In this document: one piece after another, positions 61,264 through 64,000 of the stretch | Numbering within the stretch: position 1 is the stretch's first letter | Layout: the number at the start of each line of letters is the position of its first letter | Source of the DNA: Pedobacter cryoconitis | GTDB lineage: Bacteria > Bacteroidota > Bacteroidia > Sphingobacteriales > Sphingobacteriaceae | Reading direction: 5' to 3' | DNA: 64,000 bases | NCBI RefSeq assembly: GCF_014207135.1 | Contig: NZ_JACHCC010000009.1 | Coordinates: forward strand, 62,001 to 126,000 | The notes under the pieces: generated by a model | Database searches by the model: none | What the model was told of the DNA's origin: nothing | What the model saw: the letters and a program-made list of their open reading frames with translations, nothing else | Translations under genes and position numbers: made by a program

Positions 61264-61310
61264 GAAACCAACTGGTTGCAAATATATATGCAACTAGTTA
61301 GTTTCTCAAA
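61264..61310 (-). promoter_or_regulatory. DoxX operon promoter inside a 17-bp inverted-repeat operator
   Basis: On the minus strand TTTG (61310-61307), exactly 20 bases, then TATATTTG (61286-61279): a full consensus promoter. Bases 61264-61280 and 61289-61305 form a 17+17 inverted repeat with an 8-base spacer and two mismatches; core AACTGGTTGCA/TGCAACTAGTT. The -7 box overlaps the spacer, so a bound repressor would block polymerase. The likely binder is the ArsR protein of the operon. Confidence 0.8.
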
Positions 61311-61421
61311 TATTTTTTAAAAAAAAATTAAACTTAGGGTGGGTTTATTTGAGATTTTTTGATTTTTGTCAAAGAAAGCCAGATTGTTAACACTTAACTT
61401 CGCTCTCTAGCTATAGAGAAT

Positions 61422-62792
61422 ATGAAATTAACAGCAGCTAAAATATTGCCTTTATTACTCCTATTTGTAAGTTTTTTTAGTAAAGCACAAACAAGCAAAG
61501 ATTTTGAGCAAGACTTTCAACAGTTAGTTTTAACAGGTTATCCTACCAATCAGGTTGACAGTCTTTTTAAAAAATACAATCATCTGCTGTTTTTCTTCAA
61601 TTCAAATTCCCGGTTTGCAGCAATGCTTACCGGCAAGGAAACATCCGCTTATCCTTTGGCGTCATTTAAATCAGATGACTTATATCAGAAGAATATTGAT
61701 TTATTATTGTTGGATTCCGCGGCTTATAAAAATAGTCTGGGCTATTTTATGGCGGCAGCCACCAATGACACCTCGAAAATAAAACTCATTACATCAATTC
61801 TTGCCAAAAACAGTTACAAGGATTTCTGGGCGGCGAATATTCTAATGGTATTAAACACCAGAGACATTACTCCGCTTGTTAAAACTATTGTCAGCTTCGA
61901 AGGTAAAGATGCAGTAACTTATCTCATAACACCATTTCTGCAACTTGACGTTGACGTAATTGAGCCATTTGCTTTAGATAGTATTAAAAGTAAAAATCCT
62001 TTCGTGCAATACCTAGCAATCAGGGCAATGGCTAAAGGGGAGTTTAATTCAATAAAGGAAGGGTTACTGAGGAATGTTGTGACAAATGGAGCTGATGATT
62101 TAAAGGGATGGGGAATTAGTGTCTTGGCCAGCTTTGGGGCAGGAGATATGTTGAACCTCGTGCAACCGTATCTAGATAATAACAATCTAAGGGCTGTAGC
62201 ATTAACAGCAATAGCAAATAGTAACTCAGTAAATGACAGACAATATTTAGATGACCTACTGAAAAGAGATTCAGTAAATACAGATCTGCTCGGGGCATTG
62301 GTTGAATCAAAGAGGGAACAGACGGTGCGGAAATGGTTCAAGGTTCTGAGAGACCATGATGTGCCAAAAGACTATTTCGCATTTATTACGCGAACCTCAG
62401 TTTTAGATAATGAGATTTACTTCGATGAGGTCTGTGAAACTATCACGAAGACTAAAAATCAAAAGCAGATATATCCATTGTATGATTATTTCTCAGGCAG
62501 AAAAGATAAGAAATCTATTCAGTTTTTAATTGAATGCCTATCTAAACCAAATCAGGACAGAATGGTTAAACATGCTATCGTAAAAAACCTGCAAGGTAAA
62601 AATAGCGACCTGGTGAAGCAGGTCCTTCCTAACATCATGAAAAATGCGGATATAAGTGATATTGAACTGGTTTATCTACTTATCGAATATAAGAACCGTG
62701 ATTATCATGATGTCGTGTGTAGCTGGTTGAAAAAGGGAAAGTTAGACGATGCCTATAAAACACTTTGCAATAGTTACCTAAACAGTCTATAA
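61422..62792 (+). CDS. Secreted helical-repeat (HEAT-like) protein, uncharacterised
   Basis: A 456-residue exported protein with signal peptide MKLTAAKILPLLLLFVSFFSKAQ. I recognise no family. The mature chain is almost entirely helical with recurring pairs such as NPFVQYLAIRAMAKGEF, WGISVLASFGAGDMLNLVQPYLDNNNLRAVALTAIANS and KSIQFLIECLSKPNQDRMVKHAIVKNLQG, which read as HEAT/Armadillo-like alpha-alpha repeats from about residue 150 to the end. It would form a solenoid in the periplasm, probably for protein contacts (inference). It is transcribed alone and divergently from the DoxX operon. A conserved-domain search could place it. Confidence 0.75.
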   Translation: MKLTAAKILPLLLLFVSFFSKAQTSKDFEQDFQQLVLTGYPTNQVDSLFKKYNHLLFFFNSNSRFAAMLTGKETSAYPLASFKSDDLYQKNIDLLLLDSAAYKNSLGYFMAAATNDTSKIKLITSILAKNSYKDFWAANILMVLNTRDITPLVKTIVSFEGKDAVTYLITPFLQLDVDVIEPFALDSIKSKNPFVQYLAIRAMAKGEFNSIKEGLLRNVVTNGADDLKGWGISVLASFGAGDMLNLVQPYLDNNNLRAVALTAIANSNSVNDRQYLDDLLKRDSVNTDLLGALVESKREQTVRKWFKVLRDHDVPKDYFAFITRTSVLDNEIYFDEVCETITKTKNQKQIYPLYDYFSGRKDKKSIQFLIECLSKPNQDRMVKHAIVKNLQGKNSDLVKQVLPNIMKNADISDIELVYLLIEYKNRDYHDVVCSWLKKGKLDDAYKTLCNSYLNSL

Positions 62793-62881
62793 TCATATAA
62801 GACATTTCGTTCTCCATCTGAGACCTCATGTGGTGTTTAAAAACTTCTCTTGGGATGACCAGTTGCTCACCATGTGTAAAA

Positions 62882-62919
62882 AAGAAAAGCCTCTCAGTTT
62901 TCACTGAAAGGCTTTCTTC
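62882..62919 (-). terminator. Terminator of tRNA-Asn copy 1
   Basis: On the minus strand, after the tRNA 3' end, an 11-bp stem (AGCCTCTCAGT with ACTGAAAGGCT, one mismatch) is followed by CTTTTCTTTTTT. It lies 7-44 bases downstream of the tRNA. Confidence 0.7.
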
Positions 62920-62925
62920 AATCTG

Positions 62926-62999
62926 CTCCCTCTGCTGGGCTCGAACCAGCGACCCTCTGATTAACAGTCAGATGCTCTAACCAGCTGAGCTAAGAAGGA
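62926..62999 (-). tRNA. tRNA-Asn (anticodon GTT), copy 1
   Basis: A 74-base cloverleaf on the minus strand. Acceptor TCCTTCT pairs with AGAGGGA (one G-T pair), discriminator G; D-arm GCTC/GAGC; anticodon stem around loop CTGTTAA gives GTT for asparagine; T-arm GCTGG-TTCGAGC-CCAGC. CCA is not encoded. Confidence 0.95.
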
Positions 63000-63078
63000 G
63001 TGCTGGTTTTAAAAAAAATAACGCTTTTTTTTAAAGTTTAAGCGTAATAAAAAAGGCAATGCCCTCTACTTTAACAGA

Positions 63079-63111
63079 AAAAACCTTTCAACATGACATT
63101 GAAAGGTTTTT
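63079..63111 (-). terminator. Terminator of tRNA-Asn copy 2
   Basis: AAAAACCTTTCAA (63079-63091) pairs perfectly with TTGAAAGGTTTTT (63099-63111); on the minus strand it lies just after the tRNA 3' end and ends in a T-run. Confidence 0.8.
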
Positions 63112-63117
63112 AATCTG

Positions 63118-63191
63118 CTCCCTCTGCTGGGCTCGAACCAGCGACCCTCTGATTAACAGTCAGATGCTCTAACCAGCTGAGCTAAGAAGGA
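63118..63191 (-). tRNA. tRNA-Asn (anticodon GTT), copy 2
   Basis: The 74-base sequence appears identical to copy 1 by eye, with the same acceptor, D-, anticodon (GTT) and T-arms. It lies 118 bases upstream of copy 1 in transcription order. Each copy has its own terminator. Confidence 0.95.
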
Positions 63192-63336
63192 GTATTCTCT
63201 GGTTATCCCGAAACGTCTTTCTGCTTTAATGAACTGCATAAAGCTTCGTTCGTTTTGGGATTGCAATATTAGGGCTTTTAAATTATTTATGCAATATTTG
63301 TAGACAAAATTTTCAAAAAAAATTAAAATAAAACAT

Positions 63337-64000
63337 ATGAGCCTGATAATCATAGGGACTGTAGCATTCGATGCAATTGAAACTCCCTTCGGAAAGACTG
63401 ATAAAATAGTAGGTGGAGCCGCAACTTATGCAAGTTTAGCTGCATCTTACTTCTATAATAAGGTGAAAATCGTCGCAGTTGTAGGTGATGACTTCCATCA
63501 GGAAGACATTAATACATTTACAAAACACGGAATCGACACTGAAGGTCTTCAGATCAAAGCAGGTGAAAAATCATTTTTCTGGTCTGGAAAATACCACAAC
63601 GATATGAACAGCAGAGATACTTTGGTGACTGAACTGAATGTATTGGGAGATTTTGACCCGATTATCCCGGAGAGTTACCAGGACTGCGAATACCTGATGT
63701 TAGGTAATCTTACTCCACAAGTACAGCAAACTGTCATCAAACGTCTTAAAAACAGACCTAAACTGATTGTTTTAGACACGATGAACTTCTGGATGGATAT
63801 CGCATTGAATGATTTACTGGAAACACTTAAACTGGTTGATGTATTAACGATCAATGACGAAGAGGCGCGCCAGCTTTCAGGTGAATATTCACTGGTTAAA
63901 GCAGCTAAGAAAATTCTGGCCATGGGTCCAAAATATCTGATCATCAAAAAAGGTGAACATGGTGCATTACTGTTCCATGAAGATAAAGTATTCTCTACCC
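63337..64000 (+). CDS. PfkB-family carbohydrate/nucleoside kinase (3' truncated)
   Basis: The first 221 codons of a gene that runs past the right edge. ATG 63337 gives MSLIIIGTVAFDAIETPFGKTDKIVGGAATYASLAASYF, whose GGAATYAS is the PfkB N-terminal signature (Gly-Gly plus small residues binding the sugar). Further marks are VVGDDFHQEDI, FFWSGKYHNDMNSRDT, LIVLDTMNFWMDIA, and VLTINDEEARQLSGE followed by LIIKKGEHGALLFHE, the expected ribokinase-type beta strands. The catalytic DTxGAGD motif lies beyond the edge. Substrate unknown; in Bacteroidota such proteins are often annotated as sugar or adenosine kinases. Confidence 0.9.
   Translation, partial: MSLIIIGTVAFDAIETPFGKTDKIVGGAATYASLAASYFYNKVKIVAVVGDDFHQEDINTFTKHGIDTEGLQIKAGEKSFFWSGKYHNDMNSRDTLVTELNVLGDFDPIIPESYQDCEYLMLGNLTPQVQQTVIKRLKNRPKLIVLDTMNFWMDIALNDLLETLKLVDVLTINDEEARQLSGEYSLVKAAKKILAMGPKYLIIKKGEHGALLFHEDKVFST

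Noticed and set aside
61919..62341. 140-residue frame antisense to the secreted helical-repeat gene
   Set aside because: No start context, signal or domain; low-complexity Ser/Leu/Phe content typical of a shadow frame.
1..64000. CRISPR arrays, insertion sequences, integrases or prophage genes
   Set aside because: No regular spaced repeats, transposase, integrase or phage structural genes were recognised anywhere in the window.

Overview
The window looks like the chromosome of a low-GC Bacteroidota of the family Sphingobacteriaceae, most like Pedobacter. The evidence is the set of typical Bacteroidota families (ECF sigma/FecR/STN-type TonB receptor/DUF4249, DUF5686, DUF5690, DUF3472, GH3-type adenylating enzyme next to lptB), promoters of the TTTG-N19-21-TAnnTTTG type, and start codons mostly without a Shine-Dalgarno sequence. 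Genus is inference from family content, not from a marker search. The left edge cuts an ABC transporter gene and the right edge cuts a PfkB-type sugar kinase gene.

Layout. 1-7901: an all-plus-strand, AT-rich accessory block that reads as the end of a specialised-metabolite operon: ABC exporter (partial), DUF6625-like glycosyltransferase, sulfotransferase, two secreted LamG-like proteins, and a one-module NRPS (A-T-C) whose binding-pocket residues resemble aspartate-activating domains. 8127-19632: mostly housekeeping genes (ahcY, a secreted polysaccharide deacetylase-like protein, pdxJ, gcvP, a stand-alone receiver protein, an MBL-fold hydrolase, then recJ-lptB-GH3). 19629-27801: a GH19 chitinase-like protein, a GAF histidine kinase, a Tat-exported phospholipase C, and a two-gene signalling unit made of a cNMP-domain histidine kinase and a receiver-flavoprotein fusion. 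27930-33068: a probable phosphonate-catabolism region (PhnX-like HAD hydrolase, DUF5690 membrane protein, TIGR03364-like FAD oxidoreductase) convergent with a GntR regulator/fosmidomycin-resistance-type MFS pair. 33265-42946: universal stress protein, a tiny lipoprotein, a PAS protein with a histidine-kinase dimerisation domain but no ATPase domain, a giant alpha-2-macroglobulin-like protein, and a GNAT acetyltransferase. 43072-48302: ECF sigma factor, FecR anti-sigma, TonB-dependent receptor and DUF4249 lipoprotein, a cell-surface signalling/uptake unit. 48344-61243: surface and envelope proteins (DUF5686, beta-barrel, DUF3472 lipoprotein), an AraC regulator divergent from a quinone-reductase-like enzyme, a KUP potassium transporter, and a DoxX-ArsR-SRPBCC-LamG operon with a striking operator. 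61422-64000: a secreted helical-repeat protein, two tandem tRNA-Asn genes and the start of a PfkB kinase gene.

Regulatory features can be read directly at several places: near-consensus promoters for ahcY, gcvP, the gntR-MFS operon, kup and the DoxX operon; inverted-repeat operators lying on the gntR and DoxX promoters; two AAACGTTT palindromes (LacI-type) ahead of the DUF3472 gene; and nine hairpin terminators. No CRISPR array, insertion sequence, rRNA or prophage was seen.
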